DNA of 64,000 bases from DATIXJ01 sp963714795 (GTDB taxonomy: Bacteria > Bacteroidota > Ignavibacteria > UBA10030 > SZUA-254): assembly GCA_963714795.1 (NCBI GenBank), contig CAVQPS010000009.1:124001-188000 (forward strand). Direction: 5' to 3'. Positions 37,710 through 48,100 of this stretch are shown piece by piece (within the stretch, counting starts at the first letter, position 1; every line of letters begins with the position of its first letter). The position numbers and the translations under genes were made by a program. Under the pieces are notes generated by a model, which worked only from the letters and a program-made list of their open reading frames with translations, did not search any database and was not told the origin of the DNA.

Positions 37710-39593
37710 TCACTCCGGGACGATATCGATAATCACCGTACGGTTATAGAACCGTTCCTCGGGTAAACGGTTTTCGAACGGCGCCCGGCGAACATCTTCA
37801 CCAAAACCGTAGGTATCAAATTTCACATGAGATTTTCCGGTTTTGGCAAGTTCGCGCTGGAGAACCGCCATTGTCTGTTGTGCACGGTCGCGTGAAAGAT
37901 TGAGATTATGGCTTTCTTCACCGACGATATCGGTATGACCGTGAATGATAACGGAATTGCCGTCGGCAATCAGCGGCGCAACAGTTTCTGTCAGAAATCG
38001 TTCGTAGGTCGCGACCGTTTTCGATTGATCGAATTCGAACAAAATGCTGAAGCGGTAACCGGGTGCTTCTTCCGGTTCGTTCGATTTCATCAGATGAAAC
38101 GATTGTTCTTTCGTCACCATATCGCCGTTTTTCGTCTGGGCTTCCATCGTAATCGTATAACTTCCCTGCTGAGCGTTACCGAGAATTGATTTTCCGGAAA
38201 TGCGTTCCTGGTCGGATGTGAACGGACCGAACCGGCGTGTCGTTCCCTGATCGTCTTTGACAACAACCGACCATGACGCAAACTGGTTTTGGGCATCGGG
38301 AACATTCAACAGTATATCGCTTTCCAGAGGATCTTCCTGGAGCGAAACGATTTGCACCGGTTCAAGGAGTCCGGTCGTTGAACTGGAGATTTCCACACGG
38401 CGATCTTCCGGTTTGACAAGCTCGACTTCTCTCGTTCCACCGGGCTGGTACGACGGCACCGGCGGTTGTGTTGCACCGCGCGTAAGAATACGACTGCCAT
38501 CAATGCCAAAAACATTAACAAGATATTGCTTCACTGCTTCTGCGAGCGCCTGTCCGTTCGACGAACCTTCACTCGAAGAACCGAGTAACGTTACCGAAGC
38601 ATTGGAAACGCGGCGAAGCCGATCACCCAGAATATTCAAAATGTTATGATAGGTAATCATCTGGCGTCGTGACCGTCCGGTCAAATCTTTCGGCTCCGGA
38701 TGCAATAACTGATCTTCCTTAAACGCATCGGCCTGTTCTTTCGTCAGCACGACATATCGGGAGGGAATACTGTTCGATCCTTCATCAAAAAAGATAAAAT
38801 TTCTGATCGGAAATGTTTCCTTGACGGTGCGTTCGTTCGGAATCACACGGGGCGCACGAACGGAAAATTGCGCGTGTTCCTCTGCTTCGTTAGTCCCGAA
38901 CGATTTGCCGGCAAGTAATATTGCGACGCCGGCACGGATGGTCGACAACGACCAGGACTCGTCCGACCTCGGCCCTTCGCCGACAAGTCCTGCAATAAAC
39001 GGAGCGATATGAATTTGAAGATTATTCGTCGGGGGTGTAACGCAGAATTCATATCCGGCGCCTAATTGCAGTCCGAACACTGCTCCGTGAATGCCGCTCC
39101 AATCGCCGCTCGTTTGCGGTGTTTTTGTTGAAACGTATGTAAACGATTGAGCAATATTAAATGCCAAACGCGGTCCGCCGAAAAAATATAATCCGAAATC
39201 AAACGGAGAATAGCGAACACTCGGCTCGAGGCTCAGGTAGTTCATGGATGTGGAGAGCGCTGCTTTGGGGACATCATCGAATGAGCCGCCACGGCCGTCG
39301 AATCCGAAGGCAAGCATGCCGCCCCAGATCGCGTTGGGCCGATATTCAATCATCGGTGCAAAAAATGTTCCGCTTCCCGATCCTCCGGTAAATGTCTCGC
39401 CGGACGGCGTCGTTATCGATGCATTCGGGTGTTGTATGGACGTACTGTAAAAATTAAAATTCGGTCCTACCGCACCGCCGTACCACCACACCGGTTGCCC
39501 GGAAGATGACTGGGCATTCAATGGAATGTGCATGACAAAAAACAGAACGATAGCAATACTATATGTTCGAAAACACGTACGGAAAATATACAT
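37710..39593 (-). CDS. Outer-membrane barrel with two OmpA-like C-terminal domains
   Basis: 627 residues: signal peptide (SIAIVLFFVMHIPLNA), an N-terminal eight-strand-like barrel (about 30-230, for example YLSLEPSVRYSPFDFGLYFFGG), then two OmpA-like modules. The first (about 315-400) is degenerate: VTLLGSSSEGSSNG in place of GHTD and ALAEAVKQYL in place of LSxxRA, though it keeps RRVEI. The second (about 520-625) is canonical: IIHGHTDIVGEE, NLNLSRDRAQQT, YNRTVIIDI, so it should bind peptidoglycan through the Asp and Arg. It likely links the outer membrane to the wall, between the TonB gene and the TPR gene. Confidence 0.85.
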   Translation of the reverse strand: MYIFRTCFRTYSIAIVLFFVMHIPLNAQSSSGQPVWWYGGAVGPNFNFYSTSIQHPNASITTPSGETFTGGSGSGTFFAPMIEYRPNAIWGGMLAFGFDGRGGSFDDVPKAALSTSMNYLSLEPSVRYSPFDFGLYFFGGPRLAFNIAQSFTYVSTKTPQTSGDWSGIHGAVFGLQLGAGYEFCVTPPTNNLQIHIAPFIAGLVGEGPRSDESWSLSTIRAGVAILLAGKSFGTNEAEEHAQFSVRAPRVIPNERTVKETFPIRNFIFFDEGSNSIPSRYVVLTKEQADAFKEDQLLHPEPKDLTGRSRRQMITYHNILNILGDRLRRVSNASVTLLGSSSEGSSNGQALAEAVKQYLVNVFGIDGSRILTRGATQPPVPSYQPGGTREVELVKPEDRRVEISSSTTGLLEPVQIVSLQEDPLESDILLNVPDAQNQFASWSVVVKDDQGTTRRFGPFTSDQERISGKSILGNAQQGSYTITMEAQTKNGDMVTKEQSFHLMKSNEPEEAPGYRFSILFEFDQSKTVATYERFLTETVAPLIADGNSVIIHGHTDIVGEESHNLNLSRDRAQQTMAVLQRELAKTGKSHVKFDTYGFGEDVRRAPFENRLPEERFYNRTVIIDIVPE

Positions 39594-39620
39594 GGTATTT
39601 CTTATTCCTTTCTTCAGAAA

Positions 39621-40382
39621 TTACTCAAGTTTAAAATTAAACGTTACACTGCCGACTTGCGACTTCTGATCGATCTGCGGAGGCAGGGGGTCGAATCTCC
39701 ATGTGCGCAGTGCAGATATCGCCGCACTTTCGAGTCGTTCGTCCGATTTTCGGGACGGCATAATCGCATCGACCGATCCATCCGGCAAAACAGAAAACTG
39801 GAGCGTCACCGCCATTTGTTTATCGGTACCTTCAGGATATTTGGGAAGTTTGCCGCTGAGTAGGCGACGCGATCCGGTCCCGCCCCAATCGATGGAATAT
39901 CCCTGACCGCGACCAATACCGCCGCCGCTTCCTCCGCCCGCCCCGCCGCCGGAACCTGGACCCGATCCCCTCCGGATCCATCGTGTCGGCAGATTATCGG
40001 CAAGAAGAGGTTTGACTGTGCGTTTCTTTTTCGTGGTGGTCGGTTTCGGTTCTTCTTTTTTGGGAACAGGAATGGCGTTTTCAATTTCATCATAGACATG
40101 GATTTGCAGTAATGTAAATTGCGGTTCGGCTTTCGTTTCCGCATCGTGTTCCTGCTCTGTACTACCCTGCGGCCCGAATTGAATCGCATCGTCTTCCGCA
40201 CCTTCACCACCGCCGCCGCCGCTGCTGCCGAATTTCATTTCCTCTTCAGCAACAAGCGCTGCGTGCTGATGTATTTGATAGATCAACCCAAAAAATATTG
40301 TGCCGTGAAGAACAAGACTGACGATAATTGCGATAAGTCGAATTCTGCCAAATTCTTTATCGGCAAAATACGATCGTCTCAC
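39621..40382 (-). CDS. TonB-family energy transducer with glycine-rich linker
   Basis: 253 residues: a cytoplasmic start, one membrane helix (about 17-38, LIAIIVSLVLHGTIFFGLIY, with the His seen in TonB/TolA helices), a periplasmic linker with two glycine-rich stretches (GSSGGGGGEGAE, and SGPGSGGGAGGGSGGG at about 142-157) and a proline/lysine part, then the TonB C-terminal domain (VTLQFSVLPDGSVDAI, SAAISALRTWRFDPLP). It should carry proton-motive energy from an ExbBD/TolQR-type motor to the outer membrane. No motor gene is in the window. GTG start with AAGGAAGG upstream. It is the first gene of the run to OmpA, TPR and barrel. Confidence 0.85.
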   Translation of the reverse strand: MRRSYFADKEFGRIRLIAIIVSLVLHGTIFFGLIYQIHQHAALVAEEEMKFGSSGGGGGEGAEDDAIQFGPQGSTEQEHDAETKAEPQFTLLQIHVYDEIENAIPVPKKEEPKPTTTKKKRTVKPLLADNLPTRWIRRGSGPGSGGGAGGGSGGGIGRGQGYSIDWGGTGSRRLLSGKLPKYPEGTDKQMAVTLQFSVLPDGSVDAIMPSRKSDERLESAAISALRTWRFDPLPPQIDQKSQVGSVTFNFKLE

Positions 40383-40482
40383 TGCACCGGATTCCTTCCT
40401 TGTTCAACAGCATTGCACATATGTATATGGACCACAGAGCGAAACACCATTTTGTTGTTGCGACACCCGTTCAGGATGTTGA

Positions 40483-41388
40483 TCATAAAATTTTTTTTCC
40501 GAAAACCGACTGTACCAGTTCTACGGCAAATTCCGATGATTGGTTGCGGTTATCAAGAATCGGATTAACTTCGACGAGTTCAAGCGATGTCACACGTTTC
40601 GAATCGGCAAGCATCTCCATAATGAGATGAGCTTCGCGATAATCGAGCCCGCCTTTCACCGGCGTGCCGACGCCGGGCGCATACACCGGATCGACGCTAT
40701 CAAGATCGAAACTGACATGGACATAATCGACACTCGAGGCAAATTGCTGCAAAACTTTTTTCATCACCTTGTGAACGCCGTGCCTGTCGATTTCTTCCAT
40801 CGTAAACACGCCGACACCGAGTTTGATTAATTGCTCGCGTTCCTGCCGGTCGAGATTCCGCAGTCCGATAATGGCAACATTTTCCGGATCGACTTTGCGG
40901 AAGTTGCCGCACACCGACCGAAGCGATCGCGGCCCAATGCCGCAACAAACGGCAAGCGGCATTCCGTGAATATTGCCGGACGGAGAGCTGTCCGGTGTAT
41001 TAAAATCGCCATGGGCATCGATCCAGATAACACCGATTTTCTTTTTCCGGTTCCGCGCGTGGGCAGAAATACCGCTGATCGTACCGATCGCAATCGAATG
41101 ATCCCCGCCGAGCACCAGCGGAAAATGTCCGCGCTGCATAATTTTTCGAACTTTATTTCCAAGAACGGTAACAGCACGTGTAATTTCCGGCAGATATTTT
41201 GCATGCGGGTCTTTGATACGCTGTTCTTCCTGCGTCTTGATGGCAAGATTGCCCTCATCGATAATTTTATATCCGAGATCGTGAAGACGTTCTCCAATCC
41301 CGGCAATGCGAATCGCAGAAGGACCCATATCGACACCGCGACGGCCCGCGCCTAAATCCATCGGCATCCCTATAATATGGATTGTCAT
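40483..41388 (-). CDS. rocF: Arginase
   Basis: Hydrolyses arginine to ornithine and urea in the cytoplasm. 301 residues from ATG 41388 (AGGA just upstream; the TTG four codons earlier is weaker). Manganese-binding motifs are all present: VLGGDHSIAIG, VIWIDAHGDFN and SFDLDSVDPVYAPGVGTP. Length matches the RocF type rather than agmatinase, and the HGMPLA and PVKGGLDYRE segments agree. It stands between accD and the tonB gene with gaps of 40 and 100 bases. No urease or ornithine genes are nearby, so its physiological role is open. Confidence 0.92.
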   Translation of the reverse strand: MTIHIIGMPMDLGAGRRGVDMGPSAIRIAGIGERLHDLGYKIIDEGNLAIKTQEEQRIKDPHAKYLPEITRAVTVLGNKVRKIMQRGHFPLVLGGDHSIAIGTISGISAHARNRKKKIGVIWIDAHGDFNTPDSSPSGNIHGMPLAVCCGIGPRSLRSVCGNFRKVDPENVAIIGLRNLDRQEREQLIKLGVGVFTMEEIDRHGVHKVMKKVLQQFASSVDYVHVSFDLDSVDPVYAPGVGTPVKGGLDYREAHLIMEMLADSKRVTSLELVEVNPILDNRNQSSEFAVELVQSVFGKKIL

Positions 41389-41428
41389 ATCCTGAGGCAA
41401 GTTAAAAATAATTTATGTATGAAATCGA

Positions 41429-42271
41429 TTATACCCGCATGAACGAAAGCAATTTCGTCACGGTTTCTTTCATATCTTTTCGATGAACGACAAGATCGAC
41501 GAAACCGTGTTCGAGCTGAAACTCCGAACGCTGAAATCCCGGCGGCAAATCTTTACCGATCGTTTGTTTGATCACGCGTGGACCGGCAAAACCGATCAGC
41601 GCGCCCGGTTCAGCGATGTGGATGTCGCCCAGCATGGCAAAACTTGCGGTCACACCGCCGGTGGTCGGATCCGTCATGACGGAAATATACGGAATTCCTG
41701 CATCTGAAAGTTGAGCAAGTCTCGCGCTCGTTTTTGCCAGCTGCATTAACGAGAGAGCACCCTCCATCATGCGCGCACCGCCGCTCGATGAGACAATAAT
41801 CATAGGTATTTTTGATTTTATTGCTTTGCCGATTGCGCGGGCAATTTTTTCTCCGACAACCGAACCCATACTGCCGCCGATAAATCCGAAATCCATTACG
41901 CCGACGACGCTCGGTACGCCGTTAATTTTGCCGGTACCGGTACGAACGGCATCATTGAGTCCTGTTTTCCGGATCGTATCCTTTACCCGATCACGGTACG
42001 ACTTGGTATCGGTAAAACTCAACGGATCCACCGAACGCATTTTGCGATCGAGTTCCCTGAATGTCCCATCGTCCGTCAGCAGGGCAATATATTCCTTACT
42101 GCCGATGCGAAAATGAAAATTACACTTGACACAGGTATACATCTGCTGTTCAAGCTGCTTGCGATGGATAATTTCTCCGCACCCGTCGCATTTTGTCCAC
42201 ATGCCATCGGGCGCATCTTTCCGCTGAACGGAAGTTTCAATGCTTGCCTTCGAACGCCGGAACCACGCCAT
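41429..42271 (-). CDS. accD: Acetyl-CoA carboxylase carboxyltransferase subunit beta
   Basis: The beta half of the carboxyltransferase that makes malonyl-CoA for fatty acid synthesis. 280 residues, normal length. A four-cysteine zinc ribbon (C28, C31, C47, C50) is followed by the crotonase-fold core: GKINGVPSVVGVMDFGFIGGSMGSVVGEK, SSSGGARMMEGALSLMQ and DPTTGGVTASFAMLGD. The start ATG shares one base with the tsaB stop (TAATG), so translation is coupled. accA is not in the window. Confidence 0.96.
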   Translation of the reverse strand: MAWFRRSKASIETSVQRKDAPDGMWTKCDGCGEIIHRKQLEQQMYTCVKCNFHFRIGSKEYIALLTDDGTFRELDRKMRSVDPLSFTDTKSYRDRVKDTIRKTGLNDAVRTGTGKINGVPSVVGVMDFGFIGGSMGSVVGEKIARAIGKAIKSKIPMIIVSSSGGARMMEGALSLMQLAKTSARLAQLSDAGIPYISVMTDPTTGGVTASFAMLGDIHIAEPGALIGFAGPRVIKQTIGKDLPPGFQRSEFQLEHGFVDLVVHRKDMKETVTKLLSFMRV

Positions 42272-42999
42272 TACGACTCCACTGAAAATTGTTGAGGTTT
42301 GGCTGTTGTATAAAATTCTTTGATATACATCGGTTCAAGGGTTTCCAGATTATCACGATCGCCATTCCGAAATTTCAAAACTCCACACAGTGCAACATCA
42401 ACAGCACTACATGATTGCAGATTCTTATCGGGCAACATAATCCGGAGACCGTTATTCAATTCACTGTGAGAATAATATTGATAAAATTTATTCGCTCCAT
42501 CGCCGACAAGAACAATCCGGTGATGGCCGGACAGGATTGACATCGCTTCCACGCACCGGACAGCTTGCGACGGAAGCACTTGTTCGACACTCTTTTCATG
42601 CCGACGAAAAATTGCAGTATACACCTCATCACGCCGGGCATCAATCATCGGAACGATCACGTCATCCGGTTCCACAACACCCTTCCGCACGGGTTGAACC
42701 GCAAGTGCTTCAAGAGTCGGCACGCCGACCACCGGTTTATCGGTGGCAAAAGCAAGTCCTTTTGCAACGCTCAGACCGATCCGCAAACCGGTAAACGATC
42801 CGGGACCGATGGAAATCGCTATGCCGTCAATTGACGAAAGAGCCAACCCGGCAGATTTCAAACAATCATCCACACATTCCATCAGTTTTTCCGAATGTGC
42901 TTGCGGAATTTCATACCGGCGTTCGGCACGTACGACGTCGTCCTCGACAAGAGCAACGGCACACACGGCCGTCGCAGTTTCTATTCCCAGCACCATCAT
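42271..42999 (-). CDS. tsaB: tRNA threonylcarbamoyladenosine biosynthesis protein TsaB
   Basis: Part of the complex that makes t6A37 in ANN-decoding tRNAs, acting with TsaD and TsaE. 242 residues with ASKHA-fold motifs: MVLGIETATAVCAVAL, the PQAHSEKLMECVDD segment, and SIGPGSFTGLRIGLSVAKGLA. The start overlaps the tsaE stop as ATGA and its stop overlaps accD. The C-terminal half (VPMIDARRDEVYTAIF) is typical. tsaD is not in the window. Confidence 0.95.
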   Translation of the reverse strand: MMVLGIETATAVCAVALVEDDVVRAERRYEIPQAHSEKLMECVDDCLKSAGLALSSIDGIAISIGPGSFTGLRIGLSVAKGLAFATDKPVVGVPTLEALAVQPVRKGVVEPDDVIVPMIDARRDEVYTAIFRRHEKSVEQVLPSQAVRCVEAMSILSGHHRIVLVGDGANKFYQYYSHSELNNGLRIMLPDKNLQSCSAVDVALCGVLKFRNGDRDNLETLEPMYIKEFYTTAKPQQFSVES

Positions 43000-43436
43000 A
43001 CCGGAATCTCCTGATGATGCTCAATGATAATTTCACGCATATTTTCTTCAGTTCCTAATTGAAAACGGACGTCGAACCGAACCGGCGGTAAAAGCTTCTC
43101 GATCCGGTCTGCCCATTCAATGAGACAAATATAGGAACCGAACAGGTAATCTTCAAATCCGATGTTACGCAATTCTTTTTCGGACTGTATGCGATAGCAA
43201 TCAACATGGCAAATTTTGACACTGCCGGCATCATATTCATTGACAATAGTAAACGTCGGGCTGGCAACATGTTCATGCACTCCCAGCCCGCGGCAAACTC
43301 CTTTGATAAAGTGCGTCTTACCGGTTCCGAGATCTCCGAACAAAGCGACAACATTTCCGGTCGAAAGTTTGCCTGAGAATTCCTCTCCGAGCGCAATCGT
43401 TTCTTCCACCGAACGGGTATGATAGGAATGCGCCAC
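42996..43436 (-). CDS. tsaE: tRNA threonylcarbamoyladenosine biosynthesis ATPase TsaE
   Basis: The 146-residue P-loop ATPase that drives the TsaBD cycle. Walker A GDLGTGKT at 34-41, then FIKGVCRGLG, SPTFTIVNEY and HVDCYRI, with LIEWADRIEKLLP near the end. All are family hallmarks. The start is GTG, 6 bases behind the porX stop, without a clear ribosome binding site, so translation may depend on porX read-through. Confidence 0.95.
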   Translation of the reverse strand: MAHSYHTRSVEETIALGEEFSGKLSTGNVVALFGDLGTGKTHFIKGVCRGLGVHEHVASPTFTIVNEYDAGSVKICHVDCYRIQSEKELRNIGFEDYLFGSYICLIEWADRIEKLLPPVRFDVRFQLGTEENMREIIIEHHQEIPV

Positions 43437-43442
43437 GGAAAT

Positions 43443-45020
43443 TTATTGTTTCGGTTTCAGCTTGATGACAGGCAAGATCATTTCTTCCATCGAGATCCCG
43501 CCGTGTTGAAAGCTGTCGCGATACTGATTGAGATATTTGTGATAATCGGTGGGATACACAAAATAATAATCTTCTTTTGCTATCAGGTAATTAATCGTGA
43601 CGCTTCGTTTGGGCAAACGGAAATCGGTCGGATTTTTTACGAATATTGCATGCCGTTCATCTGCCTTTAAATTTCGTCCGTATTTATACCGGAGATTGGT
43701 CGATGCTTCCCGGTCACCGATGACTTTCGTGCCGCGCAAACACCGGATACTGCCGTGATCGGTGGTCAGGATGATCGTAACATTTTTTTGCCGCGACAAT
43801 GTCCGCAGCATGGAAAATAACGACGAGTGATTGAACCACGATGCCGTGAGCGAACGGTATGCCGCCTCATCCGGAGCAATTTCTTTCAGCAATTGAGAAT
43901 CGCTTCTGCCGTGGGCAAGCATATCGACAAAATTTACGACAATCGACGTAAGCCGGTTTTTTGTATACGACAGAATATTGTTTTCAATACTCTTTCCGAA
44001 CTCCGCATCGAGGATCTTCACATATTTCGAATCCGGTTTCAATTGGATTTTCCGGCGCTCGAGCAAATTATCCAAAAATTGATGTTCGTACCGGTTGCGG
44101 CTGTTGTCGTCGTCTTCCCATTCTTCCCAGATTTCGGGAAACCGAACTTCCGTTTCATCGGGCCATGTTCCGCTGAAGATAGAATTTCGCGAATACGGTG
44201 TTGCCGTCGGAAGAATGGAATAATAATAATCCCTGGTGATATCATAATACTCCCGCAAGATCGTTTCCATACCCATCCACTGGTCGAGCCGGAGACAATC
44301 GATCACGAAAAAGAATACCGAACGATTCGTATCGCGCAGTTCGGGAAGGAGATACCGTTCCGCAACATCTTTGGAGAGCGTCGGACGATTATTTTGTTCC
44401 AGCCAATGCCGGTAATTTCTCTCTATGAACTTCGAAAATTCGACATTACACTCCTTAATCTGATCGTTCAGCATTTCTTTCAAGCCGAGTTCGGGATGCT
44501 GATCCAACTCTAACGACCGGTCGACCAGCTTCGTATACAATTCCACCCAATCCGAGGCCGACAGAGAATTATGCAATGCCAGTGAGATCTCACCGAATTC
44601 TTTGGTGTAGTCCCGTGAAACATGTTCACCGGCAATTTTCTTCCCTTCTAAAAATTTCTTGCAGGCAAGGAGTACCTGGCTCGGGTTCACCGGCTTGGTA
44701 AGGTAATCACTAATTTTTACGCCGATTGCCTCCTCCATCAACCCTTCGTCTTCGTTTTTCGTGATCATGACAACAGGAAGTTCCGGATGCAGATCTTTAA
44801 TCTGCGACAGGGTAGCGAGGCCGCCCATTCCGGCCATCATTTCATCTAAAAAAACAAGATCGTACGAGTGAGATTTAACCAGGTCGATCGCATCTTCTCC
44901 GTTGGTTGCCGTTCCGACCGTATATCCTTTTTCCGACAAGAGCATGATATGCGATCGCAGAAGTTCAATTTCATCATCGACCCAAAGAATGTTTCCTTTT
45001 GTTCCGGTTGCAGTTTCCAT
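43443..45020 (-). CDS. porX: PorX: response regulator with PglZ phosphatase domain
   Basis: The regulator of the type IX secretion system. 525 residues: receiver domain 1-120 with acidic pair D15-D16, phospho-acceptor D59, T87 and K109, then a helical linker. A PglZ domain of the alkaline-phosphatase superfamily follows (from about 225) with metal-site segments FFVIDCLRLDQW, PTATPYSRNSIF, VNFVDMLAHGR and LTTDHGS. In Porphyromonas and Flavobacterium, PorX works with the PorY kinase, binds zinc and cleaves oligonucleotides. A partner kinase is not in the window. AAGGA precedes the ATG. It lies directly behind sprA. Confidence 0.93.
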   Translation of the reverse strand: METATGTKGNILWVDDEIELLRSHIMLLSEKGYTVGTATNGEDAIDLVKSHSYDLVFLDEMMAGMGGLATLSQIKDLHPELPVVMITKNEDEGLMEEAIGVKISDYLTKPVNPSQVLLACKKFLEGKKIAGEHVSRDYTKEFGEISLALHNSLSASDWVELYTKLVDRSLELDQHPELGLKEMLNDQIKECNVEFSKFIERNYRHWLEQNNRPTLSKDVAERYLLPELRDTNRSVFFFVIDCLRLDQWMGMETILREYYDITRDYYYSILPTATPYSRNSIFSGTWPDETEVRFPEIWEEWEDDDNSRNRYEHQFLDNLLERRKIQLKPDSKYVKILDAEFGKSIENNILSYTKNRLTSIVVNFVDMLAHGRSDSQLLKEIAPDEAAYRSLTASWFNHSSLFSMLRTLSRQKNVTIILTTDHGSIRCLRGTKVIGDREASTNLRYKYGRNLKADERHAIFVKNPTDFRLPKRSVTINYLIAKEDYYFVYPTDYHKYLNQYRDSFQHGGISMEEMILPVIKLKPKQ

Positions 45021-45110
45021 AGAATCCTTCGTATAAAATAACTAATTCATTGCCGAGAGTCAACGCACGACATCCGGCGTTAATTCGTACCGTACAAAAA
45101 TCAGAATGAT

Positions 45111-48100
45111 CTAAATTGAGATATGAACATTTACTCCGGCTTCATTCGATGTGGTGCCGTAGATCAGCGAACCGCTGGCATCGGGAGCCGTTTTGGAATA
45201 TTTATAATAGATCGATGCCGTGACGCGAGTGCTGAGAACATATCGAATTTGCGGTTCCATGTTGGTTTGTGTGCTTCCATCAAGAGGTGAACCATCCTGA
45301 TTGGATGAAAGAAGCGTCGGATCATACTCGGTGCGGGCGTTCTTTGTCAGAGAGAATGTAAATGTGAAGTCAACATCGTTCGAAAGATTTAATCCGAACA
45401 ACGGAAACGAAAATCCTTTGCGCGAATAGGTCAACGACAGCGATATTTCCTGTGAAATTGTTTCTACGATATTTGCCGGTAACGCGGCTAAATTCAAATC
45501 ATAATTCGTCGACGTATTGTATCGGAACGTCCCGGACATTGTGCCTTTCAAAAAATCTTTAAACGAGGCGGTGATGCCGGCAAGCGGAGAAAATGCATAG
45601 CTGACCTGTTCGGTATTCGTTTGTTCACCGTTCCCGGGATAGGTTTGATAATCACGCCGGAAGGAAGAAGAATAACTGTGTTCGAGTGACAAATGATCGA
45701 CAACGCCGCTAATACCGAGAACTTTTTCTATGCCATCCCACCGCAACGACCAGTTTGCTCTGGGCATATATTGTCCGAAGATATCTAAAATCGGAAGCGC
45801 TTCAAGTCCTTGTTCAAATGATTGGGCCAGTGCGGCATTCACCTGGGCATCCGGCAGGTTGAGTCTCGCCTCGTCAAACTTTTTCCCGACATCTTCCAGA
45901 TTGCTCTTAAACACTTTAAAAAATAACACGGGAGGCAGCGATAAAAATGACCGTTCAATACTTCCGGTGGTTTGGGGTTCGCCCGATGTGGGATTGCCGA
46001 GAGAATCCGTTTGAACGCTTGTTGTTTTGCTGAACTGCCAACCGACTTTCCAGTTAATTTCAAGTGATGCTCCGGTCCATAACGGTCTCGTTGTGCGTAA
46101 CGAAAGGTTATTGGACTCACCAAATTGATCTGCAAAAAGTCCATTGGGAGCCCGACGACCCGGAATCGTTGTCCACCCTAAAAACGGAAAACTGGACGAC
46201 GGTGAAAATTTCAACGTTCCGCTCGGATCGGAAATCAGTCCGAGCTGGTATAATCGCGAAGGACCGTTTTGATCCAGCGAGCCTTCAAATGGCGATCGAC
46301 CCCAAAAATTCTGAAACCCGGTTGCCCCGAGAACGCCGGCGTTTCCTGCTCGATTCGTTTGGGTAAACGAGATATTGATGTTTTCATAATCGAGAAATGG
46401 TATTTTAATGAGCACACGCGCAAGCGATTTCAACTGGGGAAGTAAATCCGCTAATCCCCTCCCGGCGCTTTTTTTGCTGCCCTGCGTCGTATCGGGAAGT
46501 ATTTTTCCCGTACTGTCTGTTAGTCTTTTTGGCGGCGGCGGGATATTCGGTTGTTGAGTCGAAGGCACGTCATTCGATTCGAAGAGCGGATCAATGAGTG
46601 ATTTCAGACGGAAAGCAAAACCCATGGTGATATTATTATCCCAGCCCGCACTTTTTCCTAAATCACCATTTTGAAATGTATTTTGCCAGTTATAATTTAC
46701 CGCGTAGGACGGTCCATTCACATCCAGATATTTAGGAATATCAAATATATTCAGAATCTTGGGTTTCATATTCAACGAAACGCGCTGACTGTAACTGCCA
46801 TCCTGCCCGCCAAAAAATAAGTTCTTCACAAGCTGGCTAAAACTGCGGCCGCGCAGACTGTCGTCATCCAACGGCAATAAATTACGGCTGATGGACAACC
46901 CGTAATCTCCGGAAAGATTCAGCAGTCCACCTTCGGTGAGTTTCCATCCGAATCCAATTGACTTTTGAGCAGTAAAGTTACGACTATCCTGCGGGTCGAT
47001 TCCGACTCCCTGTGAAAGCTGGTATGTCCGTGAACGCTGTCCGCCCGCGCGTCCCGAGAAATTTTGAATTGGAGAAAAATACAACTTCCAATCCTTAAAA
47101 TCGTCCAGCAGAAAAACGCCCCGGAATAAATTCGAGAACGGCTGGACATAGTAATCCGCCGGCAAGCTGACGCTATAATTGATTCCCAGGTTCCATGCCC
47201 AACTGTACCGTTCTGCAATCGTCGGGTCACGATCCCGTTCGTTATTGTAGGTGAATGAATACGTCAGTTTGCTGAACGTATCGCGAATATACCACACCTG
47301 TGTCGGAAACGCGATGCGGAAATTGGAAAGCGAATAAGAATTTTGAACATGCAACGTCTGCGATTGAGTTACAACGGAATCCGCTGCCGCAGCGATTTGT
47401 TTTGCCGTCGCTCCGGAATCCTTTGCCACACGGTCTGATGCAAGGGCGGCCGCTTCCGTAACAACAATGTCTGAATTCGGCATATACTTCGGTTTCACGA
47501 TTTGTTCCGAATGGGAATACGCGACCGGAATAGAAGTTCCCTGCCATTCCGGCGGGAAAAATTTATCAAGCGAGGCGCTGGTATTGATCGACCAGTTAAT
47601 ATTTGATGCATAACTTCCAAACCGTTGATCGAGGGCGTGGAAATACGGATCGGTATTGGAATAATTCATCGCCACGGAACCGAAATCGGCTAGCTTGATC
47701 TGCGTATCAAAGTGATACGCAAGCCCGTTCGAATTATCCACCCCGACAAGCCGGAGCTCATTGACCCATACCTGACCATACAGACCGGTAGACTTTCCCG
47801 TATTCGTTACACCGATTGAAATTTGCCGCACAGCACGAAGATCGGGATTTCCCATGACAGCATACGTAGAACCTGGCGGACCATTCGCCACCGGTCTTGT
47901 GACATATTGATTCGCAGAATCCCGGGACGATTTCATCGCCGTCACTTGTGAAAAATCGATGGCGATATTGTTCATGGCAACATCCCATCCCTGATGAATT
48001 GGTTCCCGGTATTCGTAATAATTGAGCGAATCCGTCCCGAACCGCATGAACAACTCCGCATCGTGTACATTCGGAGAAATATATGTCATAGTCGGATCAC

